Below the pieces are notes generated by a model, which did not search any database, was not told the origin of the DNA, and saw nothing but the letters and a program-made list of their open reading frames with translations. A DNA stretch of 35,216 nt from a virus, in the IMG/VR virus record IMGVR_UViG_3300032245_000193, positions 1 to 35,216 of that record; one strand, written 5' to 3'. The position numbers and the translations under genes are program-made. This document shows, piece after piece, positions 21,246 to 30,086 of this stretch. Numbering within the stretch: the first letter of the stretch is position 1; the number at the start of each line of letters is the position of its first letter.

Positions 21246-21642
21246 TCTTGCCTTTCTTCATTTCCATGATCTTCTCCAGCGAGCGTCCGCCGAAATAGAA
21301 AGACATAATCAGCATTCCCCATTGACCTAATAGTTCAACATAGTTGTTGTTTACTTCAATGTCCCATGCGGACATCGTAGCAAAAGTAGAATAGACCAAC
21401 AGGATAAAGACTAGCGTCATGGGTCTTATGTTCTTAGACAGCCAGCTATCACTAGCCATGTCTGCTTCTTGACGCTTTGTAAGTTCCTGTGCCTCAATAT
21501 TGTCAGCGTTTAACTCAGCTAACTTACCTTCTTGTTGCATCTGTAGCAACTCTTTCTGTGCCTTAGCCTTAGCTTCAGGATCAGGAATGAATTTATCTAG
21601 GACTTTCATCCCAACATCGAATAGTGCCATTAATGGTAACAT
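21229..21642 (-). CDS. Holin, 3TM family
   Basis: 137 aa. N-terminal helices with a charged region (DPEAKAKAQKELLQMQQEGK), then SWLSKNIRPMTLVFILLV, a second hydrophobic segment and WGMLIMSFYFGGRSLEKI. The RPMT and FYFGGRSLEKI motifs are typical of the 3TM holin (GTA-release) family. It makes the membrane lesion that lets the endolysin reach the wall. GGGGGT lies upstream of the ATG at 21642, which abuts the preceding gene; an internal ATG at 21630 lacks an RBS. Confidence 0.88.
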   Translation of the reverse strand: MLPLMALFDVGMKVLDKFIPDPEAKAKAQKELLQMQQEGKLAELNADNIEAQELTKRQEADMASDSWLSKNIRPMTLVFILLVYSTFATMSAWDIEVNNNYVELLGQWGMLIMSFYFGGRSLEKIMEMKKGKNEPKP

Positions 21643-22094
21643 TATTGTTTATACCCCCAAGTTAGATACCAAGCAATGACCGCAGCCACTGCATAGCACA
21701 TGAACATTGCTCTACGAACCTTTGCCAAATCTTGTTTAAACTCTCTAGTAAGTTCATTGTCTTGTTTCTCTATCTTTTGTTTAATGGATTCGATTTCACT
21801 CCAGCGTTTAGCGCCATGCTTCTTAATGAAATCAGCTTTGACTTTAGCTTCTTCGATACGGATGGATTCTTGGCGTTGCCATTCCATCATTGCTCTCTTG
21901 AAATACTGCTCTTTAAAGACCTGTGCTTCTCGTATCTGTCTCTTACGCTCTAGGTCCTTTTGCTGCTCTACTTCTGCAACATCCTTTTGTACATCGACAA
22001 TACTCTTAGTGATGGACTTACTAACCTGACGGCTAGCATCCATATTATCTACTACAGACTTTGCTCCTTCGATAAACCCAAATTGGTCGGACAT
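21642..22094 (-). CDS. Coiled-coil protein with C-terminal TM helix
   Basis: 150 aa, almost all charged helix (for example VQKDVAEVEQQKDLERKRQI, IESIKQKIEKQDNELTREF) ending in one membrane helix (AMFMCYAVAAVIAWYLTWG). The location directly before the holin suggests lysis, but the topology (C-terminal anchor, cytoplasmic coiled coil) is opposite to a normal inner-membrane spanin. It may instead be a virion or ejection component. No family recognised. Confidence 0.7.
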   Translation of the reverse strand: MSDQFGFIEGAKSVVDNMDASRQVSKSITKSIVDVQKDVAEVEQQKDLERKRQIREAQVFKEQYFKRAMMEWQRQESIRIEEAKVKADFIKKHGAKRWSEIESIKQKIEKQDNELTREFKQDLAKVRRAMFMCYAVAAVIAWYLTWGYKQ

Positions 22095-22109
22095 GGAATC
22101 ATATTCTTA

Positions 22110-24050
22110 TTATTGTAGTTCTTTTTCAAGACGAATCAATTCTTCTTTTTCAGCATCTGTTAAACCTGTTTGTGCTGGAGAGGTTGTTTCTGTGGTTGGT
22201 CGAACTAAATCTTCTGCTGTGATTTTAGCTTTTTCAAACGCTTGGAATGCTTTAGCAGCTAAGTTTCTTGTTATTGGTAAACCTTTTTCTTGTTGCTTTA
22301 GCATCGCCACAGCCGTATTCGTTGCTTCTGGATTGGTAATCGCTTTGGCAATAAAGCGAGGACCTAAGAATACTGCACCCGCTGTCGCAACAGTTGCAAA
22401 TGGACTATTTGTTGCTGCTTTTTGAGCTTCATCGCTAAAGATTAATGCCCCAACACCAGCTACTCCGGTAATTGCTTGAGCTTGCTGCGCTGCAAAGAAT
22501 AAAGGCGCTGTTTGATCAGGACGAACTGACGATAATTCAGCAGCTTTGAGCAACTTCATTACATTAGTTTGTTGATCTTTTGTTAAGATCGTGTTAAAGG
22601 TGCGGCGTACAGCTTCATCGGACTCAATCTTTTGTCCAAGTTTGTCTAGACTTCCTTCATTTTTAAGTAGATTCTCTACATAGCCACGACGTACACTATT
22701 TAGTGTATCAGCGATATTTAACTTAGGATCAAGTTGTTTTGCACGACCTAGAGCTTTCTTTGTTTCTTCAAAAGCTGTTACATTGCCGCTTTGATAGATA
22801 GTCTTTCCAACAAACTCTGGATCTTTATTTAATAACTTTGCAGTTGTATCCGTATATAAGTCTGTAATACTATCACGGTACAGTTTAGAATAAAACTTAT
22901 ACTGATCAGCTAGTGTTGTTGTTGTATCTTCAGCTAAACGACCATCAAAACTAATAGCAGATCCTTTTAGGTTTTTACCTACTTCGTCCATTTGTTTCTC
23001 AAGTTGATTAATAAATGAACTGTATTGTGCAGATAATTTACTATCAGGCTCTGCAGCATTCTTTAAATCTCTAGCTGTTGTTTTAAAACTAGATAAAATA
23101 TCATGTGCAATACCAAAATCTACTTTCTCACCAGCTTTAGCAATACGAGTTAAGAAAGCCTGTTCATTAGAAGACAAAGTCAATCCGCCAGCTCGTTCAG
23201 CACGATTGAGAATTGACAAGGCTTGATTTTGTAAAGGACGAATATCCACAGGAATTGTATTAATTCTACTTAATTCCGTATAATAAGGACGAACAGTATC
23301 TCCTAAGGCTTTATCACCGGCTTTGATACTATCTGCAAATGCATTGCCAGTAGCGACGCTATCATAAATACCAGTTGTAATATCATCAAGAATCTTACCT
23401 TTAGCAGATTGAATAGCCTTTTCTGTAGCTAAATCAGCTTTTGCCATAATTGGTTTCGCTGTGAATGAACCACGAGCAAGGCTTTCCATGATTCCTTCAA
23501 ACTGGCTTCCTGTAGCCTGATATGGGGTTAAGCCAAATCCGCCTTCTTGTTTGAGTAGTCTATCTGCTTGGAAAATAGCATTATCAATCTGAGCTGTCTC
23601 TGAACCTAGTTTACTTTTGATAAAGTCTTTGGTTACTCGATAGGCTTTACCGCCAGCAGAGAAAATAAGATTACCAGCAGCATCGTAAGTAGCTTGTTCA
23701 ATACCGGATTGAGCAACACCAAATAAAGATGGACTACCAGTAATAGCTTGTTGAACTGCTTCTCCGGTAGCTCCTCCAGCGCCAGCACCAATCATACTGC
23801 GAACTGCAGCAGAGCCAGCCGCAGCTCCAACTCTAGCTCCTGTTGGCGATCTAGTGCCTAATGCACCAACAGTGCCGCCAATCATTCCGCCTAATTCAGG
23901 AAGAGTTTCAACAAAACCACGACCTAGCTGTTGTAGGACTGTTGGCTCAGGTTGGTTAGGTTTAATTAAAACACTTTGATAAGAAGTATCAGCACCTACT
24001 TCTTTTTCAAGATTAGCTAATTCTTCTTGTTCTTGAGCAGTTAAAGCCAT
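22110..24050 (-). CDS. Large internal virion / DNA-ejection type protein
   Basis: 646 aa. After a polar start comes a Gly/Ala-rich amphipathic or membrane-active zone (LGGMIGGTVGALG, VGAAAGSAAVRSMIGAGAGGATGEAV, residues about 52-105), then a long helical body and a second hydrophobic stretch near 560. It has the size, order and composition expected of an ejectosome protein (functional counterpart of T7 gp15/gp16) though no lytic transglycosylase motif is visible. Both ends carry the same short acidic helix (LTAQEQEELANLEKEV at the N-terminus, LTDAEKEELIRLEKEL at the C-terminus). AAGGATAA RBS before the ATG. Confidence 0.7.
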   Translation of the reverse strand: MALTAQEQEELANLEKEVGADTSYQSVLIKPNQPEPTVLQQLGRGFVETLPELGGMIGGTVGALGTRSPTGARVGAAAGSAAVRSMIGAGAGGATGEAVQQAITGSPSLFGVAQSGIEQATYDAAGNLIFSAGGKAYRVTKDFIKSKLGSETAQIDNAIFQADRLLKQEGGFGLTPYQATGSQFEGIMESLARGSFTAKPIMAKADLATEKAIQSAKGKILDDITTGIYDSVATGNAFADSIKAGDKALGDTVRPYYTELSRINTIPVDIRPLQNQALSILNRAERAGGLTLSSNEQAFLTRIAKAGEKVDFGIAHDILSSFKTTARDLKNAAEPDSKLSAQYSSFINQLEKQMDEVGKNLKGSAISFDGRLAEDTTTTLADQYKFYSKLYRDSITDLYTDTTAKLLNKDPEFVGKTIYQSGNVTAFEETKKALGRAKQLDPKLNIADTLNSVRRGYVENLLKNEGSLDKLGQKIESDEAVRRTFNTILTKDQQTNVMKLLKAAELSSVRPDQTAPLFFAAQQAQAITGVAGVGALIFSDEAQKAATNSPFATVATAGAVFLGPRFIAKAITNPEATNTAVAMLKQQEKGLPITRNLAAKAFQAFEKAKITAEDLVRPTTETTSPAQTGLTDAEKEELIRLEKELQ

Positions 24051-24059
24051 TGTTTATCC

Positions 24060-25142
24060 TTACTGAGGTTGTGGTCCAGCTTTTTGTCTTAATTGCTGTA
24101 AACGCTTACGCTTTTCAAAAGTAGCATTAACGTCTGTTTGAGCTTGTTTCCGGAACTCATTAATGTTTATCTTAGCCATATCGCCAGTATAGCCTTGAGC
24201 TAAGTCAAATGTTCTTTGATCAATTAAGGCATTACGCTCAATACGCTCGACAACATTTTGCAATGTTTCTTTGGTTAATCCACGAGAACCTACAGCCTCT
24301 TTCAAGAACTTAACATCTTTGTCAGATAAAGATCCTTTTAAATTCTTAGCTTGACCGACAGTTAATGCTGCGAATAACTGGTCTAATTGTTCAGATTCTG
24401 TTGTTCCGGTAACATTAACGCCTAAAGCATTGGCAAACTGAGAAGCCGTTAACTTAACTCCAGCACCCGTTCCAGTAAATGCCTTACCTAAAACATTATT
24501 AAAATCACGAGTAATCTGAATTGTATCAGCAGCGGTAATAGCAGCATCTTCGAGGTCTAAGAATTTACCAGTACGCTTCTCACGAAGAATCTTATCGCTT
24601 GCTTCGCCGGGAAGAACAATCTTAGTTCCTTTTCCTTCGCCTTCAGCTTTAATAACAGCATTAACTTCTTTAACTCTAGGATCATTTTCACCAAAATCGG
24701 CAACTAATTGATCACGGTAGGCTTGTAACTGACCAATTGTAGGTAATTTTTCACGCCCTTTAGCCTCTGTTTCTGCAATTATTTTCCTTTGTTGCAACAT
24801 AGATGTTGTCATATCATTAGAACGTTTAATTGCTGCTTGAGCAACATCTGGTGCAAACGGAGCTACTTCTCTAGCAAATGCCATAACTTCACCGGGATTT
24901 GCCATGTTGAATTGTGAGGCTATCTCACGAACCTTAGTAGCACGATTAAGCTGCTCATCTCCACCAAGAAGCTGATTAATTCCACGACTAAGTCCAGCAC
25001 TACCTTGGTAGATTGACAGATTAGCTCTTTCTAATGGATCTAACTGAGCAAATCTAAATGCGTTAGAGAAATCAGTAGCAGCTCGTTGCTGTTGCAACGC
25101 AGCAGGATCTACTCCGAATAAGTTGTTTACAATATCAGCCAT
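24060..25142 (-). CDS. Internal virion-type protein
   Basis: 360 aa from ATG 25142, chosen for AAAAGGAATTAAC upstream; the frame opens 36 nt earlier. Opens IVNNLFGVDPAALQQQRAATD, then helical, Gln/Ala/Lys-rich throughout without a membrane segment or Cys. Similar small-to-mid-sized helical proteins lie between tail and lysis genes in T7-like phages and are ejected with the DNA. Assignment is from position and composition. Confidence 0.65.
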   Translation of the reverse strand: MADIVNNLFGVDPAALQQQRAATDFSNAFRFAQLDPLERANLSIYQGSAGLSRGINQLLGGDEQLNRATKVREIASQFNMANPGEVMAFAREVAPFAPDVAQAAIKRSNDMTTSMLQQRKIIAETEAKGREKLPTIGQLQAYRDQLVADFGENDPRVKEVNAVIKAEGEGKGTKIVLPGEASDKILREKRTGKFLDLEDAAITAADTIQITRDFNNVLGKAFTGTGAGVKLTASQFANALGVNVTGTTESEQLDQLFAALTVGQAKNLKGSLSDKDVKFLKEAVGSRGLTKETLQNVVERIERNALIDQRTFDLAQGYTGDMAKININEFRKQAQTDVNATFEKRKRLQQLRQKAGPQPQ

Positions 25143-25153
25143 GTTAATTCCTT

Positions 25154-26209
25154 TTACGAAATGTAGGGACTTTCCCACGATTCAAAACCAGTAGACCCTG
25201 TTGGCGCTCTACCCCAATCAAATAACCCACTACCGTAACGATTATAAGGATTTAAACCAGAACCACCAATACCCATATCAGCGCCAAAACCACCAAATCC
25301 TCCGCCACTGATTGAACTGCCTAAACCACTCATCGCTGTGCCTAATGGACTGTAACCTTGATACTTAGCATAAGCATTTGCTGCGGCAGCTTGTGGTTGT
25401 AAATATAACTGACCTGATCTTGCACCTGCCCCTGCCTGTGCAGCAGCTAAGTCTAAACTCATTTGATAAGGCTGCTGTCCTAAACTTTCTACACTTTGAG
25501 CAAGTTTAAGTTGTGTCTCGATTGGCAGGAATGAACCGCTAAAGAGTGTGGGAATACCCGAAGCAAGTTTACCGCCAGCGCCGTATAACTCTCCACCGAA
25601 ACGAATACGATCCATAGCGGCTTGATCTGCTTCTGCAGCCAGTTGCTTATCTTGTTGGAATATAGAGTTGTAATATGCCTGTAATGCAGGATTAGATGGC
25701 GCTCCGCCAGTTCCTGTATTGACACCTAGACCACCACGACCAGTAGCATAGTTACGAGCATTGATTCTACCAAATTCAGCAGCACGGCTAGGCTGTAGTA
25801 ATCCTTGTCTATCTGATATATATTTAGCTGCAACCTCTTGTGGATTTGCACCTAGATAGCTACCACCTAAGTTGAATAACGATTCTGCTGCACCGTAAAC
25901 AGGTTCTGTTAGTTGCTGTAAACGAGTAGGATCGTATCCAGTAGCTCCTGTTGTGAATCGATTACGAAGAGCTTCTAGTTGCGGATCTAATGTATATCCA
26001 GCCTCAGTTACTTGACCAAGATCGTTTACTTTAAAGTTAGAACTTCCAAAGGCAGTTTTTAATCCAATAGGACGAAACTGAGCCATGCTGGAAGCTCGAT
26101 CTGCAGCAGCTCTAAGCGCCTCGGCTTGTCCTTTGGCAGCATCTGCTCCCTTACTTCCAGAAATTAATCCGCCACCAATCGATAAGAGTGGACCTACAAA
26201 GTTACCCAT
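25154..26209 (-). CDS. Internal virion protein, gp14-like position
   Basis: 351 aa. A Gly/Ser-rich hydrophobic N-terminus (VGPLLSIGGGLISGSKGADAAKGQAEALR) precedes a helical body rich in Gln, Ala and Tyr and a glycine-rich C-terminus (SGLGSSISGGGFGGFGADMG). The N-terminal glycine zipper followed by coiled coil is typical of podovirus ejection proteins that enter the cell envelope. AGGAG RBS. First of three consecutive internal-virion-type genes. Confidence 0.65.
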   Translation of the reverse strand: MGNFVGPLLSIGGGLISGSKGADAAKGQAEALRAAADRASSMAQFRPIGLKTAFGSSNFKVNDLGQVTEAGYTLDPQLEALRNRFTTGATGYDPTRLQQLTEPVYGAAESLFNLGGSYLGANPQEVAAKYISDRQGLLQPSRAAEFGRINARNYATGRGGLGVNTGTGGAPSNPALQAYYNSIFQQDKQLAAEADQAAMDRIRFGGELYGAGGKLASGIPTLFSGSFLPIETQLKLAQSVESLGQQPYQMSLDLAAAQAGAGARSGQLYLQPQAAAANAYAKYQGYSPLGTAMSGLGSSISGGGFGGFGADMGIGGSGLNPYNRYGSGLFDWGRAPTGSTGFESWESPYIS

Positions 26210-26496
26210 TATTTACTCCTGCTATAGATGTCATACATTTGTTTATCATTACCTAAAAAGGGTTGTTCATATTTAAAACCAATTACTTTACTAAATTTAC
26301 TTAATTTCTTATTTCGTTGATTAATCATTGCAACTAAAGGACAGTTTATTAAATACTGCAATATGTTTAAATCTTCTAAATACTTTACTTTTACTTCTGC
26401 TGTCCACTTATGTACATCTGTATGAAACCACAATATCCCATCAAAGAACTCTATAAACATTGTGTAGTCGTCTCTAATAACTACAGGTACTTTCAT
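26209..26496 (-). CDS. 95-aa protein, unknown, next to collar fibre
   Basis: Starts MKVPVVIRDDYTMFIEFFDG and contains WFHTDVHKW and a C-terminal KFSKVIGFKYEQPF segment. The pattern resembles a small protein repeatedly found with podovirus tail genes; the final strand and GF turn recall GNAT acyltransferase folds, but no acetyl-CoA loop is visible, so I do not assign that. It lies between tail and internal virion genes and shares one base with the next ATG. Confidence 0.6.
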   Translation of the reverse strand: MKVPVVIRDDYTMFIEFFDGILWFHTDVHKWTAEVKVKYLEDLNILQYLINCPLVAMINQRNKKLSKFSKVIGFKYEQPFLGNDKQMYDIYSRSK

Positions 26497-26497
26497 G

Positions 26498-27199
26498 TTA
26501 GGTCTTCATAATGAACGCTAATGCGTAGTATGGAGGTAAGTTAGCGTTTGTACCGCTTGAGCCTTCTGTACTGTTTGTTGTTGCTACAGTAATTCCTGTT
26601 ACCCTTGTTCCAGTAGGTGTAGGATTATCTACACTATTGCTTCCTGAGAAACCATTTAAATTTGGATAATTACCACCACTACCGTTATATTGTACTGTCA
26701 GTGTGTGGTTGTGTCCGGGGTCTGTTACAACGGATGTAGCAGTATGTGTATGGCTTACGTTAATAGCGTCTTTAGAACCACCAGATTGAGTATTAGACCC
26801 AGTAACAGTGGAGTATGCTACACCAGCAGTATCACTGTGAGCGCCAATGATAAACTTGTTACGCAAGTCAGGAGTGCTGTTAGATCCGTTACATAATACC
26901 CATCCTGAAGGAATACTAGCAATCGTACCGGACCACATAGAAATTAATCCACTAGGAATAGCATTAGCTACCACAAACGCAGTAGTTGCAACCTGAGTAG
27001 TATTAGTACCGGCAGAAGCTGTAGGAGCAGTAGGAGTGCCTGTTAAAGCAGGACTGTTAAGGTCTGCCTTAGATGTAATAGCAGAAGCTATCGCAGTAAA
27101 TTCGGTATCAATCTCTGTGCCTTTAACAATCTTGCCTGAGTTACCAGTAGGTAGTCCATCTTTAGCTGTAAAGTTAGTTGCTTTTGTATAGTTTGCCAT
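26498..27199 (-). CDS. Tail collar-domain fibre protein
   Basis: 233 aa. Residues 1-80 are a fibre N-terminus (YTKATNFTAKDGLPTGNSGK, then EIDTEFTAIASAITSKADL and a GTPTAPTASAGTNTTQVATTAFV segment typical of fibre necks). Residues about 84-125 form the phage tail collar domain (LISMWSGTIASIPSGWVLCN, PDLRNKFIIG). The end has the HTHT and GHNH histidines seen in iron-binding T4 gp12-like fibre tips, closing with LPPYYALAFIMK. Likely a short receptor-binding fibre. AAGGACAT RBS. Confidence 0.9.
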   Translation of the reverse strand: MANYTKATNFTAKDGLPTGNSGKIVKGTEIDTEFTAIASAITSKADLNSPALTGTPTAPTASAGTNTTQVATTAFVVANAIPSGLISMWSGTIASIPSGWVLCNGSNSTPDLRNKFIIGAHSDTAGVAYSTVTGSNTQSGGSKDAINVSHTHTATSVVTDPGHNHTLTVQYNGSGGNYPNLNGFSGSNSVDNPTPTGTRVTGITVATTNSTEGSSGTNANLPPYYALAFIMKT

Positions 27200-27208
27200 G
27201 TTATGTCC

Positions 27209-28861
27209 TTAGACTAGAGTCTTTCCTTGCTTGATTGCTACGTCTATTTTCTGAATTGAAACTGGATTGCCATTAATATCTGCTTCTAAGCCTAACTGCA
27301 TTACAGTGCCTTGTCCGCCAGCATTAATGTTAAAGCGATCTAAAACAATACCTGACGTATATTCAGCGATGTTATATTCTGTAGAGCCGGGAATAGTGTC
27401 TACAGTAGAATTGTTATATTCATAGGTTACAGCAGGATCTAATGTATAAGTAGTGGCTTGGTAGCTTTCGCTGTAATCAAATCCCCACTTAACTGCTATA
27501 GATTGATTAGTACCGCCAATTAAGATCCAGCCAATCTTCTTTAATAATTTAAGATTTGTTGAAGCACCAAAGTCAAAGTAGTTGGTAAAGTAAGCCATCC
27601 GATAACTAGAAGTATTATCAGTATAGCCGTAGTACTTACCGATATATCCCGGTTTACCTAAATATAGATCTTTAGCTTGTGTTACAAAGAATGACTTAGG
27701 CTCAATACTGTCCCAAATTGTAACTCTCATTGAACCGTCTTCCAGTGCAGCACGAGTATCAAAGCAGTATACAAATTTACTTGTAGGCAGTGTTAATAAA
27801 TAGATAGCATCACGTTCATAATAAACACTTTTAATCTTAGCTAAATCTGTCTCAGAGGACGCAGAAGATATTAGTTCATCACGAACATTCTTAGAGATGT
27901 CACGCATCGGCATGGACTTCTCTTGGATTACTCGCTGTAGACTACGAACTCCTGAGTCAGATAAGAATAACACATCTGTTGCAATATTCTGTACTGAATC
28001 TCTAGCGATACATCCTACGTTATAGATAATCTCAACAAGAGTTAAAGATCCTGTGTCCAAAGGATTAGCATAGATTGCTATATTTCTACGACCAAAGAAG
28101 ATAATAAATCCATTATGTGCTGCAGCAGCTACTACAGGATCTCCATTAGGGAGAACTTCTTGTAGATTAATATAACCAGCAGTTCCATTCTGAAAGTCTG
28201 TACCAGCTAGTAAGTCGCTGAAGTAGACAGTCTGAGTGTCTCCTGAGATACCGCCACACCAGATTCTTCCATAAGCAGATAATACCCAGCTAGGCATAAA
28301 GGTAGAAGTGCTATGATTAAGAGGCAACGCAGCAGCGTCTCCTACTCTTTGGTATCCAAACGTACCGCTAGTGTGGTCATTAAAACCACCACCAGAGGTA
28401 GGTAGCTCATGATACACTAGCATTGGGTGTGCAGCTTGTGCTAAATACACATGAGGCTGGAAGTCGCTAACATCTCCGTAAGACATTGCAGCACCCTGCC
28501 AGTTGTTAGCTGTAATAGTGTAAGTAGCATCACCACTGTTGGTAGCGTTACGAACTGTCTTAGTAGTCATCGTAGTTGTTCCTACGAATAACTTATTATT
28601 ACCAGCACTTAACACTTGATTACTACCGCCATCTACTACTTCAAATATAAACTCTACTGCATTACCAGCTCCTAAGTCAGTATTAACTGAGGAGTTGACG
28701 GGAGTCCAGCCACGTCTTGCACCGATACGACCATATTTATCAATAACACAGTTCTGAGCTTTTAATGCAAAGCCAGAGGACAGAGTAATACTAGACTCTT
28801 GTAGATTGAGTCCGTAAAACCCCGGAGCTGCTATAGACGATGTCTGTAGTTGGCTTGCCAT
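27209..28861 (-). CDS. Tail tubular protein B / nozzle, gp12-like
   Basis: 550 aa, shorter than T7 gp12 (794). Begins with AAPGFYGLNLQESSITLSSG and FALKAQNCVIDKYGRIGARRGW, the conserved opening of podovirus nozzle proteins in which the polypeptide describes genes for a beta-propeller. VLFLSDSGVRSLQRV and FVYCFDTRAALEDGSMRVTIWD are further propeller strands. Forms the hexameric tip of the short tail. Follows tail tube A immediately, as in T7. Confidence 0.88.
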   Translation of the reverse strand: MASQLQTSSIAAPGFYGLNLQESSITLSSGFALKAQNCVIDKYGRIGARRGWTPVNSSVNTDLGAGNAVEFIFEVVDGGSNQVLSAGNNKLFVGTTTMTTKTVRNATNSGDATYTITANNWQGAAMSYGDVSDFQPHVYLAQAAHPMLVYHELPTSGGGFNDHTSGTFGYQRVGDAAALPLNHSTSTFMPSWVLSAYGRIWCGGISGDTQTVYFSDLLAGTDFQNGTAGYINLQEVLPNGDPVVAAAAHNGFIIFFGRRNIAIYANPLDTGSLTLVEIIYNVGCIARDSVQNIATDVLFLSDSGVRSLQRVIQEKSMPMRDISKNVRDELISSASSETDLAKIKSVYYERDAIYLLTLPTSKFVYCFDTRAALEDGSMRVTIWDSIEPKSFFVTQAKDLYLGKPGYIGKYYGYTDNTSSYRMAYFTNYFDFGASTNLKLLKKIGWILIGGTNQSIAVKWGFDYSESYQATTYTLDPAVTYEYNNSTVDTIPGSTEYNIAEYTSGIVLDRFNINAGGQGTVMQLGLEADINGNPVSIQKIDVAIKQGKTLV

Positions 28862-29518
28862 TTAGATCCAATTCCATTGGGATTCTTCAACATAGCGATT
28901 TGATTCTAATGATATTGCATCTGCAAGACTTTGGCGATACAATACATAAGTCTCACCTGATTGTACTCCGCCGTCTTCTCCACGCTCTGCTTGCGCCCTA
29001 GCTAATGCGCCTAAAATTACTGGCTCATCAGGAACTAATAATACATCAGCGTTAGCCGCTAATGGTATTTGTGGTTTAATGATGTTAAACCGAATATCGT
29101 ATGCTCCGTTAGGAATAGGAAATAAATCTACTTGCGTATCCCCGTTAGAGTTAGTACCGTTAAAGTTATAATACTGTGGAGAGCCTTTTTGTGCTGTTGT
29201 TAGCAAAAACTGCTGATCCATCCAAATAGTAGGAGCATTTGTTAGAAACCAATTATCGGTATCATTTAATACATCAATAACACGGAATCGTTGTCCTGAT
29301 CCTGTTAAGACATAGTTAAATACATCGGCTGTAGTGGTAGCCGACAGTGTTTCTGACAACGCATTCCAGTTATATGCGTCCTCAACTTGTCGCTTAGAAT
29401 CATTGACATAACGAGCAATGAGTTTAACGTAGGCGTTATCAGCAACCGAAGAAGCCTCTGGCTCACGAAGCCGTATAAGTACGTCATTAACAAGTTGGAT
29501 ATAGTTCATTGAAGCCAT
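28862..29518 (-). CDS. Tail tubular protein A / adaptor, gp11-like
   Basis: 218 aa (T7 gp11 is 196). N-terminal NYIQLVNDVLIRLREPE and YVNDSKRQVEDAYNW helices are the hallmark of gp11-type gatekeepers; a beta core (GQRFRVIDVLND ... TQVDLFPIPNGAYDIRFN) and the C-terminal ALARAQAERGEDGG helix complete the fold. Forms the dodecameric ring linking portal to nozzle. AGGATAA RBS; a possible promoter lies just upstream. Confidence 0.9.
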   Translation of the reverse strand: MASMNYIQLVNDVLIRLREPEASSVADNAYVKLIARYVNDSKRQVEDAYNWNALSETLSATTTADVFNYVLTGSGQRFRVIDVLNDTDNWFLTNAPTIWMDQQFLLTTAQKGSPQYYNFNGTNSNGDTQVDLFPIPNGAYDIRFNIIKPQIPLAANADVLLVPDEPVILGALARAQAERGEDGGVQSGETYVLYRQSLADAISLESNRYVEESQWNWI

Positions 29519-29523
29519 TCGTT

Positions 29524-29552
29524 ATCCTATCATAGTTTGACTATTTTGTCAA
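29524..29552 (-). promoter_or_regulatory. Candidate promoter/operator before tail-tube genes
   Basis: Minus strand TTGACA (29552-29547), 17-bp spacer, TAGGAT (29529-29524). The -35 is inside a perfect TTGAC-TATTTT-GTCAA inverted repeat (29537-29552) that shares its TATTTT centre with the copy at 5871-5886. The -10 coincides with the RBS of the tail tube A gene, so a transcript would be nearly leaderless; the inverted repeat is certain, promoter activity is not. Confidence 0.4.
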
Positions 29553-29560
29553 GTAAAATC

Positions 29561-29806
29561 TTAACAATCCCATTTCTTTAATGCCAAGGCTTTTCTTGTA
29601 GGTCTGCCTTTCTCGTCCTTCATCGGACCTTTAACGCCTCCCATACGGGCGCAGAAGCTCTTTCGTCTTCCAGCCGCTTTAGGGGACTTTGCAGCCTCTT
29701 TAGCAGAAACTGGGGGCTTGAGGTCAGCGCCTTCAGTTCGCTTGAAATAAGCCCTTCCTTTGGCGTTTAAACCGCCTTTGGGATTCTGATATACCTTTTT
29801 AACCAT
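29561..29806 (-). CDS. Small basic DUF6321-like protein
   Basis: 81 aa, very basic. Recognisable core: GGLNAKGRAYFKR, then LKPPV, RRKSFCARMGGVKGPMKDEKG and a C-terminal PTRKALALKKWDC. I recall this layout as DUF6321, frequent in aquatic phages. No known activity. A conserved Cys in SFCARM and the final Cys stand out. One of four tiny basic proteins made in a row before the tail tube. Confidence 0.8.
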   Translation of the reverse strand: MVKKVYQNPKGGLNAKGRAYFKRTEGADLKPPVSAKEAAKSPKAAGRRKSFCARMGGVKGPMKDEKGRPTRKALALKKWDC

Positions 29807-29961
29807 TATTTCTTCTTCTTAGCTGTTTTAGCAGACTCGATAAAGGCTTTAGCGGTAGGAGCGCCTTTGCTGCCTACCTTCCGCATCCTCTCGCCGGAAC
29901 CCGCCTTAATACGACGGCGTTTAGCGGCAATATTGGCATACAAGCCGGGTTTAGTAGCCAC
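29806..29961 (-). CDS. 51-aa Lys/Arg-rich protein (GTG start)
   Basis: Begins with a GTG at 29961 inside the end of the previous gene. Reads VATKPGLYANIAAKRRRIK, then GSGERMRKVGSKGAPTAKAF and a Lys tail. The GLYANI-AKR-RIKAGSGERMR-GSKGAPT pattern recurs in phages next to DUF6321-like proteins. Its TAA shares a base with the next ATG. Function unknown; net charge suggests nucleic-acid binding. Confidence 0.75.
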   Translation of the reverse strand: MATKPGLYANIAAKRRRIKAGSGERMRKVGSKGAPTAKAFIESAKTAKKKK

Positions 29962-30085
29962 GCATTGCACCCATCTTCTTCATTGGCTTAGCTACTACTT
30001 TAGCACCAGTCTTCTTAGCGTATGTCTTAGCTTGCTTCTTACCCTTAGTTGTATAGGGGAACTTCTTGTCTTTTACCATTGGCAT
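29951..30085 (-). CDS. 44-aa Lys-rich protein
   Basis: ATG 30085. Sequence MPMVKDKKFPYTTKGKKQAK continues as TYAKKTGAKVVAKPMKKMGA. The PMVxxKKFPYTxKGKxxAK start is common among tiny phage late proteins. Very high Lys content, no acidic stretch. Overlaps the next gene by 11 nt. Confidence 0.75.
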   Translation of the reverse strand: MPMVKDKKFPYTTKGKKQAKTYAKKTGAKVVAKPMKKMGAMRGY

Positions 30086-30086
30086 A

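Noticed and set aside
21642-22094. Inner-membrane spanin
   Set aside because: The TM helix is C-terminal with the coiled coil before it, the reverse of a typical i-spanin; left as unknown.
26209-26496. GNAT acetyltransferase
   Set aside because: The C-terminal GF turn is suggestive but the protein is only 95 aa and lacks the acetyl-CoA binding loop.
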